From: Stenocarpella maydis
Lineage: Eukaryota > Ascomycota > Sordariomycetes > Diaporthales > Diaporthaceae
DNA length: 64,000 bases
Assembly (NCBI GenBank): GCA_002270565.1
Contig: NQMI01000005.1
Coordinates: 124,001-188,000 of the forward strand
Reading direction: 5' to 3'
Below are positions 23,086-34,726 of the stretch, one piece after another; the first letter of the stretch is position 1; each line of letters starts with the position of its first letter. Below the pieces are notes generated by a model. The model did no database searches, had not been told where the DNA came from, and was given only the letters and a program-made list of their open reading frames with translations. The translations under genes and the position numbers were made by a program.

Positions 23086-24668
23086 TCACGTCCCGACCGC
23101 CTTGCTGTCCCTATCGTCTCGGGGTATTTCCACCGCGTCGATATCGATCTCCGCCGGGGCCTCCGGAACCATGCGAATCAAGGATACCATGCACGGGATG
23201 CACAGCGCCAACACCGCACAGTTGACGTAAAAGGGTGTGCGCGGGTCACTGCCATAGTTTGAGTTGATGGCGTACGACACCGCCTGGCCTGCTGTCTCAA
23301 ATGCACGGAAGAGGCCGCCGGTCCTGGCGTTGGACTTGACATCTGTGGAAAATGTGCCCAGGATCCAGTAGAGCGACAGCTGCGTCCAGTACCCGGTGGT
23401 GAAAATGATCAGGTAAGGGAGGTATGCTTCGGCCCAGCGTTTGCCATTGAGGCCATAGTCAAGCCCGGTCCCGGAGGTTTTCCCAAACTTCGCGTACTCA
23501 ATCCCGATCCAGACGAAGCAGCAGATCTGCGGTATCACCCACATGGCAAATGCGATCCATGCGCCTGCTAGACGTTAACCACCCGTTACCGGTCCTAAAG
23601 TGATACACGCCGGAACTTGCGAAGGCACAAAGACCGGGAATTTGCAGCAGGGGCAGAAATGTACTTACGTCCAGCCTGGGACCAGCGCCTCATGTCCAGC
23701 ATTTTCCCGTACGCGAGCACCATGGCGACTGTGACGATGGGTACGATCAGCGTGGAGAGGGCGCGAGCCCGCACGGAAAAATGCAAAGAGAGGTAGGTCC
23801 CCATGGTGCCGCCATAGAAGAAGCTGTAGAATGAAGGGAGGAAGACAAGCCAGGTCTTCTTCCGCTGCGCGTGCTTCCAGAGGGCAGCGAACTCGCCCTT
23901 CCAGGTGACCGTCCCTGTAGTGGGCACTTTGGTCCCATCCTTCCGCCGGACCTGCTTGGTGGGGGACAATAGGAATGCCCAGATGACGCCGGTACACTCG
24001 AGTCCGACAAAGACCAAGTATGTCGACCAGGCGATCCCGCCAGCCGAGTCCTTGCTAAAGTTTGTGGAGAAGTTGATGGCGCCACCGATTATAGAGCCGG
24101 AGCTCCTCATGGCAGACCAGATCCCGAGATATTTGCCTCGGTCGTTTTGGTATGGGTAGGACAACATTGCGGTGGATTCTGCCACGTACAGAAAGCCGCC
24201 GGTGAAACCGCGAAGGATCGTCTCGAACAATAGGTACCACTGGGTTCCATACTTTGCTGCTGTATAGTATCCGGACCCCCCCAGCGGGAATGTCACAGCA
24301 GCAATCATGCAGCTCCATTTGATGCCAATCTTGTTGATGAGTGGCCCCCCGAAGAGAGTGATCAGACACCCGGCAGCATAATTCAGAGCATTGGCTAGAT
24401 TTCCAAGGTAAGGAGATGATAGGCCTCCGCCGCCGAGGTTCGAGATGGCGTCCTGCATAGCTGGGCCGACAAAAGACAGCGCTCCAAACATGATCATTTG
24501 GAACAAGACGCCTCGGTAGAACTTGGTGAAGCGGCTGCTGGTGAGATAGGCCGCGTCGACGTCAACCACCTGAGTCTCGTCGTTCGAGCCGACCCGGATG
24601 ATGTCAGTGGCATTTTCGGGAGAGGTTGCGACTTTCGCTGTGTCGCCTTTGGAATCTGGTGTAGCCAT
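23086..24668 (-). CDS. UNC93-like MFS-type membrane transporter
   Basis: Two exons, 24668-23669 and 23564-23086, with an intron that splits an Arg codon, give 492 residues. After a hydrophilic N-terminus of about 45 residues, 11-12 hydrophobic segments follow, beginning FQMIMFGALSFVGPAMQDAI. The segment GGGGLSSPYLGNLANALNYAAG and a central YPYQNDRGKYLGIW are typical of fungal UNC93-like/DUF895 proteins. These are MFS-related permeases of the plasma membrane with mostly unknown substrates. The C-terminal tail is acidic. It shares strand with the FAD oxidoreductase downstream. A substrate/enzyme link is possible but unproven. Confidence 0.88.
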
Positions 24669-27327
24669 GGTGTAGGTGGAACAAAGAAAAAAGGCCGTAG
24701 TATTTTGGGAGAAGGAGGTCGGGCGAGTGACCGGGAAGATGGCCGGGCAGGGATACAGAGTGGCTTCCTATGTAACAAGAGGTGCCTGGTGGGCCTCGAG
24801 GAATAACTATATTGTCAACAACTTGGAAGCGGTGCCTGTCAAAAACCAAGATGTTACCTCAGACGTGGAGTTGGAGGGGTTGACAGCCAACGCTGGGGTG
24901 GGCTGTATTGGCATTGCAGGAGGCGTGATTCGTCTTATTAGACAACATGGGGAGCCCTATCCATCCGAGACGATTCAGACAAGATAGGTCCGTCCGGGAA
25001 GCCCACAGCAAATGCATGATGCCCTGCGTGCGTAAATGGGGAGGGGGTGCCAGGCTTGCAACGTTGGGCACGCGACAGAAAACACGGATATCCATGATTG
25101 CCGATAGCTGCGTGTTGCCAGGCCCGGCAAACGCTCCAATAACTTACCTCATGTTTCCCCCAACGATCGTTCCGCTGCGACGAAATAGCCGGGACACCCG
25201 GTGATCACCGTCCCGGTGGAGATTAGATAGGCTTCGACCATGCCCTCTGCCCCCAGTGCATGCTTATTGTGATAATGAAGTTAATCAAGCCACTGGGATC
25301 GTCGATGTGCATTGCGGACTCTGGTGGTATGTGCGGCGCATTATTATTCGGGTGGAATCCTGAGGTCATGATAGATAACCTATCAGGCAGACTGGATATG
25401 ATTTGTCGAACTATTCAGCACCTTTAAAACGACTTCTCACAGCGTGCATCAAGGTGTAGGCGGGCTTTTTGGTGTACAACTTGACCCTGGCTCGCGATAC
25501 CAGCTCGCTGCAGAAAATCGCCGAGGCAATACGGCTGCCGTGAGGACCATGCGGAGTGGCCATGGCTAGGCAGGGTCAGCGACCTCGCAGCCTGAGGTTT
25601 TCGCGTGGCATGAACTTCACACTTTACTGATTTCACCCGGCTTGCATGACACTGTTGATATCTAATCGTCAACCAAGTCACTTCACAGCCTTCTTATCTG
25701 TTTCCGCTTGTGTAGGTCCGGGTGCATCCCAGCGCCTGGTTCTATTCAAACTACGTTAATACATATTGGTGGGGAAACGGAATTGGAGTAAAGGAGCCGG
25801 ACTACACGATGGCTTTTGACGCGGTGCAAGCCGAGACAAGGGCGAATACCCTCCCGTCATAAAAGGCTCATTGCATGCTGTGTTCAGGAGCAGGTGATCT
25901 AGCACAGCCTTGAGTGATGAACTAGGATAGTCATGGAACGCATCCAAGTGGTCAGCACATTGCTCGCCACTGTTGTATGGCTGCTGACCCAATACGGCAT
26001 GGTGGGTTGTGGTGTATGCATACATAATGATGGGAAGGCCTTTCTTTGCTAACTCTTGTGCAATTTTGCTACACGGCGGGCTGGCAGTTTATGTTGTGCT
26101 TGTGGATCCTTGGGTTGAGATGTTGTGGCAGGATAGGTGCATATAGGTGACATTAGTGATAGGCCTCGACTTGTACATTCACTGCCTCATGATGGATACC
26201 GCGGTGTGTAATGACCTTGCTAGTATTCCCACCATATAGGGGAGTAAGTTGTCCAAAAATGGACTGTCTTCCAAGTTAATTATGTAGTTCCAATCACATA
26301 GTAAGGTATTTGCATTCTCGGCGCCGTTGAGAAACATGGGCACGCCACATATAGGTATATGCCATTATTCTCGTATATGTGAATAAGATGTACAAAATAT
26401 TATACACGTAGGTGTAGGCATTGTGGGTGTTGCGGATATGGTGTTATGATATTATATTGGTGTTATGGGCGTCGGCGTTATGAATGTCCAGGTGCGGGTG
26501 CGGTGTAGGTGTCGTAGGTATCTAAGTAAGTATAGGTATAGACTCGTGTTTTTTTTTTTTTGGGGGGGGGGGGGTTAAAGGTTCTCGAACGTTGGTGCCC
26601 TGGAAATAGGTGTGGTGAGTGTCTAAGTGTGCACGTCTTGGGAGTGGAAATCTGGTTGTGGGCGAGGGAGACAGGGTGAAGTCCGTTAGCACCGTAAATA
26701 AAGCTGTCAGAGTTGATGTAGTCGACAGCGTTGATTGTGGCTCCAGCATGTGCCAGGTCAGCAGGGTCAATCCGGGCGTAGTTGTCCTCTTTGATATTGA
26801 CGAGGGAGAATGGCTACATTTTGTGCTCGAGCATGTCCTGGAGAGACCCTGGGATTCAGCTGTAAACAGCCAGGCCAAAGGCTCTATCAGACACTACAAC
26901 TGATCGAAACTACTCACGCTATATTCTACCCATGGCACTGACTCTCCTTATACCCACTGCTCTACATAACTGGCACACGTATCTGCCGTGTAGTCACCTC
27001 TGGCTAGCGATATGATCAAGTGCCGTAAGAATTAAGTACTGCTATCGCATGGAATGATCAATTAAGAAAGACGAGTCACTACGGCCGAGTGGCTCAGAAC
27101 GGGCCTTTCTTGCTAGATACGGTAGTACGAAGCTCGAGCCTTGGATTCAACAGGTTCCAGCAGCCGTCCTTCCGGAAATAGTGTCTGCCACGCACAAATG
27201 TGTGCAGGCTCGTGACGCGTGCTCCCCATGAGCCATCGGCAATCAGTGCCGCCAAGTCTCTACCTGCTGCTTTGCCTGGAGAAATCGCTGACACTTTCTC
27301 GGCCTGACGTGTCTTGAGGGTGACGCT
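24669..27327. other. Gene-poor spacer with simple-sequence tracts
   Basis: No gene is supported. GT-rich degenerate repeats run from about 26370 to 26530 and lead into a T13 run followed by a G13 run (26549-26574). A minus-strand frame ending at 27094 crosses into the transposon's left terminal repeat, so it is unlikely to be an intact gene. Confidence 0.6.
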
Positions 27328-27331
27328 CATG

Positions 27332-27446
27332 TCGCTGTCTGTGACAAGCGAAGTGATGCCCCCCCCGGTAATTAGCCGTTTCTGCACGTGCCACTAAAAT
27401 TTGGCTGGGCGGTTAGGAAACTCACAATTCTCATCTGGACAACCAA
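27332..27446 (+). repeat. Left terminal inverted repeat of the transposon
   Basis: The arm begins near GCTGTCTGTGACAAGCGAAG and ends near CTGGACAACCA. It pairs with 29451-29566 on the opposite strand with about eight differences and one or two small indels. Most substitutions are C-to-T in this arm (e.g. CCACTAAAA against CCACCAAAA, CGGTTAGG against CGGCCAGG), the direction expected from RIP. Confidence 0.85.
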
Positions 27447-29450
27447 ATCGTCGTCGTCGTCGTCGCTAGCAGAACGTACTGATTACCCAAACGGGTAATA
27501 GTGATGCCATATTGTATGGTGAACTCCAGCCCATCTCGTGAAGGCGCCTATAACCTGCTTGCCCTGTTATAAGGTAACGTTAGCCCAGCCAACCCTGCAG
27601 ATAATGTGTTCTGACTGGCCTGGTAAGCCCGGCCTACCTAACGCTCACCATATAAAACCCGCTCCAGAAGCCGAATTGTATGGTTTGCTGATGATAATGC
27701 TATGCTACTTAAGCAGGTATGTGCCCGGAAGCCAACGGCTAAAGTAACTGAAGCCTAGCAGACTGCTTGGAAGCGCTTATGGGCAGCCTTGAAGACTAGC
27801 CGAGATAAGTTAACTGTAGTAGAACGTGCGGCTTAGAGGGCGCGAGAGAATACTGCTAAAGTTAATAATGATATACCTTGTGAGGGGGAAGAGGAGGACT
27901 AACTATAAGCTGCTAAAGCCGAGGATTCCGCCCCTAATGAGGAATTCCCATTAGATAATGCTAGTGATAATATTGAGCTGCTTGGAAGTTGCCTATAGCA
28001 GGCGCCCCTAGGTAAAGTGCTTCTGACTTTGACTATTAAGATTATTAGTTAGAAGACTAGTTCTTGCACTCTACAAGCTAAATACCGCTCTATATAACTT
28101 GATGATAAATACTAGGGCCTAGAGATTGTAAGAATTATAGGTGAATATGAGGTGTTAATGTTAGACTAGGTTAAGGCTAGCTTTAAGAATAACCTAGGCA
28201 TTATAATTAATTTAAGGGGGGTATTTATTAAGGCTAGTTGGGTTGTAGGTTAGAAGTCTAATATATATTAGTTAGAAATATATAGAAAGCGTTAAGATAG
28301 GGCAATTGGAGTACTTAACTATGAGAATCTTATAGATATACTCTCTAAGGTTAAGGGACCGTTCTTTCTTAGGTTTACTTATACCTATAGGGTTACCTTG
28401 CTGCTGCTAGCGTTGCAAACGCCCACATCATGGGGCATGGGGCGTTGCCTAGCGGGCTGACTAATTGATGTATTTATGCTATCCCTAATTGGCCGGCTAG
28501 TGGCTGCCCCTAAGGACGGTCTGCTAGCAGTCAGGCGGGTGGGAAGCATTGCTTCCGCAGGCGGTAGCCCAATGCCTAGGGAACCTTGGAATGGGTTAGT
28601 TATCGCTCGAATGCTTGCTGAGATGGGGGAGAAAGCAGACCCAGTATGGGCAACCCATAAGCAACTGATGGATATCTGGTTATATCACCACGGGGTACAT
28701 TATAAGGCTAATCATTACTACCGTAATAAGGGCGACACCTTATAGCAGTAATATTTTGTAAAGAAGGATAATATGTATATAAGTTTATCTAATAGGGACT
28801 TATTTAAAGGGGCTGAAGTAATTACTAAGGGCAAAGCCGCTCTAAGGGGGCTACTGGAAGTTCTCTTTAACCGCTGGAAAGCTTAGGCTAAAGTTAATAA
28901 TGAGAAGTCTGCTGATGATAGAGTCAGCCTTATCCTGCCTAGGAAGAAGTAGAAGAAGCAGAAGTAGAGGGAAAGCGGTGTTAACATTATTATTAACCCA
29001 TTGTTTAATATTAACTTGCCTGGGGTTGGGTATAGCCAGGCAGCCTCAATAGGGCCACTGCTATTGCCACTGCCTGCTTCTTCTTACGGGTTTAACGGGC
29101 TCCCAGCTCTGCTAATGGTAGCAATGATAACGGCATTAGGGAGCCCAGTATGGCGGCGGAAGCTGCTAGTGATACTATTATTATTGCTGCTATAAGTAGA
29201 TAGAAATGAGAAAGTGCTATATTGAGAGTTTATTGTGGAAGCGCTTTAGAAGTACTTTAAGCACTCATTAGAGAGAGAGCAGCTTAAATAACTTCTGAAG
29301 GTAATAAAGTAGTAAGGACTTAACCNTTTGGTGGTGACGGCTTAGAGCGCAAATAAAACTCTAACCGCTGTAACTTTATGCTTGATAGGCGGTGGCCAGC
29401 TATTATGACCCCCTCAGTTAAGGGTGTAGGCGACGTTGTTTACGTTGATG

Positions 29451-29566
29451 TGGTTGTTCAGGCGAGAATTGTGAGTTTCCTGGCCGCCCAGCCAAATTTT
29501 GGTGGCACGTGCGGAAACGGCTAATTTACCGGGGGGGGGCATCACTTCGCTTGTCACAGACAGCGG
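29451..29566 (-). repeat. Right terminal inverted repeat of the transposon
   Basis: This is the reverse complement of the left arm, beginning TGGTTGTTCAGGCGAGAATT and running out to TCACAGACAGC. It includes a G9 run matching the C8 run on the left. It keeps more of the presumed ancestral C/G bases than the left arm. Confidence 0.85.
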
Positions 29567-29570
29567 CAAC

Positions 29571-30624
29571 GGCACGAATGTGGCCCCATCTGAAAGTGTC
29601 CCATATATAGCTGGTTAACCAATGAACAACTGCCACCAGTCCAGGGTCAACCCGCTAAGACGTCCGTGACATGCCCCAGCGCATCCTCCTCAACATCCTT
29701 GACAGGCCGGTCAGCATGAAGACGACGTAGCGGGGCCGCGATGCGGTTTGTTTCTCGGTCATGTTGTGGCTTGGATCGGCTGTTGACACAACAGATATTG
29801 ATTCTCCAATGCTGTAGTTATTTCCTTTGCTTGGAAAACCCCACATTGGTGTTGAGGATGGACGGTGACCATGACGTAGGCACATGCCCCAGATGGCCAG
29901 GGTGGACACGAGCTGTCGTTATGATTCATCCTTGGTCACCCCGTGCCAGGAACAGACTTGCCGCCGTAGTCAGGCCCAGATGGTGTCTTCCATGAAGCCA
30001 GTATCATGGCGGGTCTTGAACTGACTTGTCAATAGACAAGCTGCGGCCACCCACACGGTAAAGGTGAGCAAATGTGATAGTGTAGTTTATCTCGCCTGGG
30101 AAAACAATTCGATGCTCCCCACGAGGTTGCCAAGGCGGGCCCTGCCGCTGATTTGCATGTGCCAAGATGAAATCAAGTGGACCCTGCTTTGTACGACCTC
30201 CTCTGGACGGCATCGAGATGTTCAAGTTGGAAGCCTGCTTCCCATGCTGGAACGCAACTAGTGTTCTGCAACTAGCATGGCTCTGGCCATGAGACTCGTC
30301 CTACAGTTGGCTGGCTGGCGAGGATAGCTCGACAATTAGGGGAGAATGACGTGGGGCCTGACATCATGGCAACGTCGGGCCAGTTCAAGCCTCTTCCTCC
30401 TCGTTGCCGGTTGATGCACAGCTAGCCCAGAGCGCGTGTTGGTGGCCACGACCGTTGTGTCATGCACCAACCCCGCAGTCGCATCTCCGGAAGCAGCAGT
30501 CAGCCTATTTAACGTTTGCTAGGGCATTCGTGACCTGACCTCGAACTCAATTGGAATTGGATAGCCTACGAAAGGACCCTCCTCCTCAACAACAACCTCC
30601 TCCTCACCTTGGACAGTTGCAATC
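29571..30624. other. Spacer with possible decayed coding stretches
   Basis: On the minus strand, 30004-30261 and about 29645-29800 read as protein-like frames (e.g. FPGEINYTITFAHLYRVGG; RLHADRPVKDVEEDALGHV) but cannot be joined cleanly. They are probably remnants of a gene next to the transposon. The right end is the promoter of the decarboxylase gene. No domain was recognised. Confidence 0.35.
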
Positions 30625-32099
30625 ATGGTCTGGCAGCACGGAGACGAGCATCATGTCCCAGATACTCACAGGATTCACAAGTTAGCCATGGCTCCCCCAC
30701 CCCCCCGGTAACCTTGGGAGTCCAAGGGCGGCGATTGCTGACCTCCATCAGGCCTGGCGCATGGCTGCCTGCAGATAGCCGTGTCCACAAGGAATGGCTA
30801 GACAAGCAGGTAGAGCACGTCGACAAGAACCCAAAGGAGCTCATCCCGGTGCTGCAGGAGTTTAGGGCCTTCATCGAGACCAACCCGCGCATCCGGATGC
30901 TCTTTACCCAGATGTGGGACGAAGTCCCGCAGAAGAGGCCCTACAACAAGGACCCCACAGGCCACAAGGCCATCAGGGACTACGGGCACATGCTGTCCGT
31001 CTTGAACTACGTCTTCTCCCGTGCTCCGGAGTGGACCGACGCCGCAGAGAGCATCGGCATGGTCGGCGTGCCCATGTGTGCTATTTTCGACTACGCAATG
31101 GCGACCCCGAGTGGCCATGCTGCTTTCTTGGATGTCGAGGTGAACAAGATGCTGAAGAAGGTCCTGAATGAGTGGGGAAAGTTCCTCAAGGTAGGGTTTC
31201 GGACCTGCTCCTGTTCGCTGCCGCACCTGCTGATCACGCCATGACAGACCCCAGAGTCCGCCCACGTCCTCGGCGACCATCGCCTCGGCTGGTTCGGAGA
31301 GCACGGAAGGAAGGACCTCATGCAGGTCGCCAATGCACCACTGAAGACGAATCACAAGTTCGAGGAAATGTACGTCTGCGAGCCAACCAAGGACAGGTAC
31401 GGCTTCACCTCCTGGGACGACTTCTTCACCCGCAGGCTGCGAGAGAGCGCCCGCCCGGTGGCGTCCCCCGACGATGACAACGTCATCGCCAACTGCTGCG
31501 AGTCCCGGCCCTACGCGGTGGAGCGCAACGTCAAGCTGCACGACAAGTTCTGGATCAAGGGCCAGCCATACTCCATCGCAGACATGCTCTCCAACGATCC
31601 CTTGGCGCCAGAGTTCAAAGATGGCACCGTCTACCAGGCCTTCCTCTCAGCCCTGTCATACCATAGGTGGCATTCCCCTGTCTCGGGAACCGTCAAGAAG
31701 GCGTACACCGTCGACGGGACGTACTTCAGCGAGCCCTTGTACGACGGGGGCGACATGAACAGCACCGAGGAGCAGGAGCAGATCAAGCAGGGTATTTCAT
31801 CTGCACAGGGGTACTTGACCGCGCTGGCCGCGCGGGCCATCATCTTCATTGAGGCTGACAACCCGGCCATTGGGCTGATGGCCTTCATCGGTATTGGTAT
31901 GGACGAGGTCAGCACCTGTGAGATTACTGTCAAGGAGGGCCAGCACATCAAGAAGGGCGACGAGACGGGTATGTTCCACTTTGGTGGTTCGACCCACTGC
32001 CTTGTGTTCAGAAAAGGCGTGAACGTGGAGGGCTTCCCTGAGCCCGGCCGAAAGGAGAATGTGGCTGTGAGAAGTCAGGTAGCGGTCGTCAGGGCTTAG
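30625..32099 (+). CDS. Phosphatidylserine decarboxylase-family enzyme, PsiD-like
   Basis: Three exons join in phase: 30625-30707, 30752-31190 and 31248-32099, giving 457 residues. The first junction makes RPGAWLPADSRV, a typical start of the fungal N-terminal PSD-associated domain (about residues 28-170, with DYGHMLSVLNYVF). The catalytic domain follows, with YGFTSWDDFFTRRLRE and YHRWHSPVSGTV. The self-cleavage site lies in FHFGGSTHCLVF (Ser about residue 422), where the Ser is expected to become a pyruvoyl cofactor. Canonical PSDs usually carry LGST. The GGST form and the extra N-terminal domain place this in the soluble PSD-like group that includes the tryptophan decarboxylase PsiD. It lacks a mitochondrial leader and membrane segments. 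The substrate could be an aromatic amino acid and cannot be told from sequence alone. No other biosynthetic genes flank it. Confidence 0.88.
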
Positions 32100-32571
32100 G
32101 TTAGTGTCTTCACCTTGACGGCTATGAAAAGTTAAAGGTGTGTGTTTTGTCCCAGAGCAACTCGGATCAATCATCAAGTCATCTTGACATTGTGACCATC
32201 TACCTAAGGGATCATGTGGCAACCATGCGATTGGGCCGTATCATCACTACGAGGTGTGAAGATGACTATACCTCATCCATCTCCCAAACCAAGCCAAGGT
32301 CGGATTTCAGTTTGTGAGCAAAGACCTACGAGGTCTGAACCAGTAGGGCGAATAAAAGGTGGCCAAGCGCCCATGGCCTTCACCTAGAAGAAGGCAGCGA
32401 TCTCTACCACAGAGCCACGTGTAAATCCCCTCGCCTTGGCCCTGTTAGGTTGCTGATGTCAACGCCTCCTGCCGCCGGCGCCTGGCCAAGCCTCTGCGAA
32501 AGGTCCTGCAGGTGTGTGATGGTGACCACATTGGTCGGCGGTGCGTATCCCGGAGTGAATTGCTCATTCAT
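32100..32571. other. 3' flank of the decarboxylase gene
   Basis: Nothing beyond the 3' untranslated region and spacer is visible. Confidence 0.5.
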
Positions 32572-33779
32572 CTATCTAGCACATTCATATGAGCCTCCCG
32601 AGATTACTTCTCGGCACACCAAGGCGACGGGCCCGGATAAAAACAAAGAACAAAAAAAAGGGGGGGGGGGCTGCACGGGTGCTTCCGGCGCAACGCCCGT
32701 CAGCACGTTCCCAAGGACCGTGATGAACGCCGCCAACTCGCCCGCGGTGCAGGCCTGCGCGAGCAGGGAGAGGCCGAACCCGGAGGTTCGTGGCGTCGGA
32801 GGTGCGGATGCGCGCATGGCGGTGGCGAAGTCGGCCTCGGTGGTGTACTTTCCACTTCGTGGCAGGAGGCAATGGTTGGCCAATGTGCTCCAGGCTGGAC
32901 TGAGGCGTCAGACTACAATCGCGTGAGTGGGTATGTATCAAATGGCTCGAGAGTGAGATTGAACTACCAAATGATCTCACAAATATGGATTTCCTGAGGA
33001 TCAAGTATGCTTTAGTAGTTTTGAAACTTTACGCAACTTTCTCCCACAAAATTTAATCGTTCCATGACAGATGAGTCTTGTTCATCTCTCAGCGAAAGAA
33101 ATTCTTCAATTTTCCCCCAGTAACTCCTCCTAACAGGGTCATTATCTTCCCATGCCCATCTCCGAATGTCTAGGCGACTGGAGGACCGCAGCTGTCCCGG
33201 CAAGACACCCTTGTTTAACAACCATGTCACAGCGCATATTTTGTCCTCACAATAGACACAAATCGCTTCCGTGGTTTACACACGGCCGAAAATAACATTC
33301 TCTAGCATCAATCGACCCCGTTTCAGCACCGCATCACCCGTCAGCACAGACTCTGTAGGGAGGCAACTGCGCAGTAGCGAGCGGTGAAGCCGACGAAGTT
33401 GCAGACCTTGTGACTCGAGCTAACAAAGGACGCCCAATCAAGATCAAAACGCGAGCGCATCTCCTTGACCTTATCCTCGTCGTGCATGGTACTGGCGGTG
33501 GCGGCTAGTGACTTCCACATTCTCTTGCTGTCAAGACCGTGGCGACATACGTGCCAGGAGATCCCTGAACTCAGTAGAGACTGAATTCACCTCATCTAGA
33601 GTAATTGCGAGATTTTGGTCATACGTGGGTACGTGGGAACCTGCAAGTACCCCATTGGAAGAGACCGCCTTTTCCTGCGTCTCCGCGGCAAGCCGGCGCA
33701 AGTCTGCCATCATTCTGAGAGCCTCCCTCTCTTGCATGGCCCGTCCGTCAGCAGTTCGGCAGGAATGAAGAGAACGCAA
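32572..33779 (-). pseudogene. Remnants of an uncharacterised fungal gene
   Basis: Three minus-strand stretches look truly protein-derived but are separated by stops and frame changes. 33779-33531 includes EREALRMMADLRRLAAETQ and is helical. About 33330-33012 includes WLLNKGVLPGQLRSSSRLD and IRRWAWEDNDPVRRSYWGK, with an in-frame TAA near 33280. 32883-32572 includes SGFGLSLLAQACTAGELAA and a C-run/Pro tail. They are collinear on one strand, so a single broken gene is the simplest reading. No intron model restored one frame. The family is not recognised. Confidence 0.4.
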
Positions 33780-34726
33780 AAGTTGAAAAGATAAGAGAGC
33801 AAATGAGTCTGATTAAGCATCAAATATCCCTCGAGGCTTGCTTGGGTTGCAGCTGCAAGGTCGGCCGGGCGACTTTATTGAATTTTCGGTCATATCTGAG
33901 TAAACCCTTCTAAGGGGTCCTATCAGTCTAGGTGAAGGCGAATTGTTTCGCGGTTAAAGTCTCTTATCACTGCTCGACCTCCATATTTCGAGTCGCCCAC
34001 TCGGCAGCCATCAACCACATTCATAGTTTAACTTACACAAGAATATTACGCGAGAATAAAATACTGTGACGTTGATTGTTGAGTTGGGATGACCGTCGAT
34101 ATGGAAGGGAACTATGTCACTCTGGAAGAAACATATTGCCAGAGTTGGCGCCAGCAAATGATGGAGGCGAATATTTGAGTCAAGCTTCTTGTAGCAGACT
34201 TTCTAGGGCCACTTTCAATTTTTTTTTTTGAACGGCTAGAAAGCGCCCAAGTGGCTCCGTAGTTGTTTATGATAACTTCTAGTTTGAGCCTGCTGTCACC
34301 CAGCAGTAGGAGGAACTTAGCCAACTCTCGTCCGTTCACTATGTACGGGCTTTTCCCAACCGCCTGGAAGGGAGGGTGGATTTGATCGCTGACGGGCAGG
34401 AATGTACGAAGTCTATGAATGCCCTGGATGCCAGCAAGCTCCTGTGTTGATGCGTGATGATACACTCTATCTCGGCCACTCCTCGCCTACGTACTCCGAA
34501 CAATGCGCCTCAATGCGTCTCCCAGAATCGCCAATCCGTCAGTCCTTATAGCATGTATCGGAGGGGAGGTTAAATGATACCATAATGGTACAGAGCATCG
34601 GCATTGTACAATGGGGGGCCAAAGCCCCACCCTCTGGGTTTCTCTACTGCCTTTCTTGTTTTTGACGGACTTGGCAGCAGCGGTGTGTTTAGTGATGTTT
34701 CGTCCTATGGTTGATTCCATCTGTGT
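33780..34726. other. Spacer with one unassigned minus-strand frame
   Basis: A minus-strand frame at 34112-34465 (including LLGDSRLKLEVIINNYGATW) may be a further piece of the upstream remnant. Otherwise only the 3' flank of the prenyl synthase gene is seen. Confidence 0.4.

Larger units (their letters stand above)
27328..29570. mobile_element. Degraded DNA transposon with long terminal inverted repeats
   Basis: A 2.2 kb element is bounded by inverted repeats of about 115 bp. The interior changes composition sharply: AT-rich, with many TAG and TAA stops. Reading the interior on the plus strand gives long protein-like stretches separated by stops, e.g. WFADDNAMLLKQVCARKP near 27690 (SANT/Myb-like in feel) and an unbroken piece at 28476-28745. 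Many stops sit where CAG, CAA or TGG codons would be expected, as after repeat-induced point mutation. I cannot assign a superfamily, since no DDE or hAT signature is clear. One N occurs at 29326. Target-site duplications were not resolved because the outer edges fade gradually. Confidence 0.75.

Noticed and set aside
26370..26574. GT-rich repeats and T13/G13 run considered as CRISPR or telomere-like
   Set aside because: Irregular unit and spacing, no palindromic repeats, and no TTAGGG array.
30798..31541. 247-codon minus-strand frame opposite the decarboxylase
   Set aside because: It is an antisense shadow of GC-rich coding exons; the plus strand gives a complete family match with proper introns.
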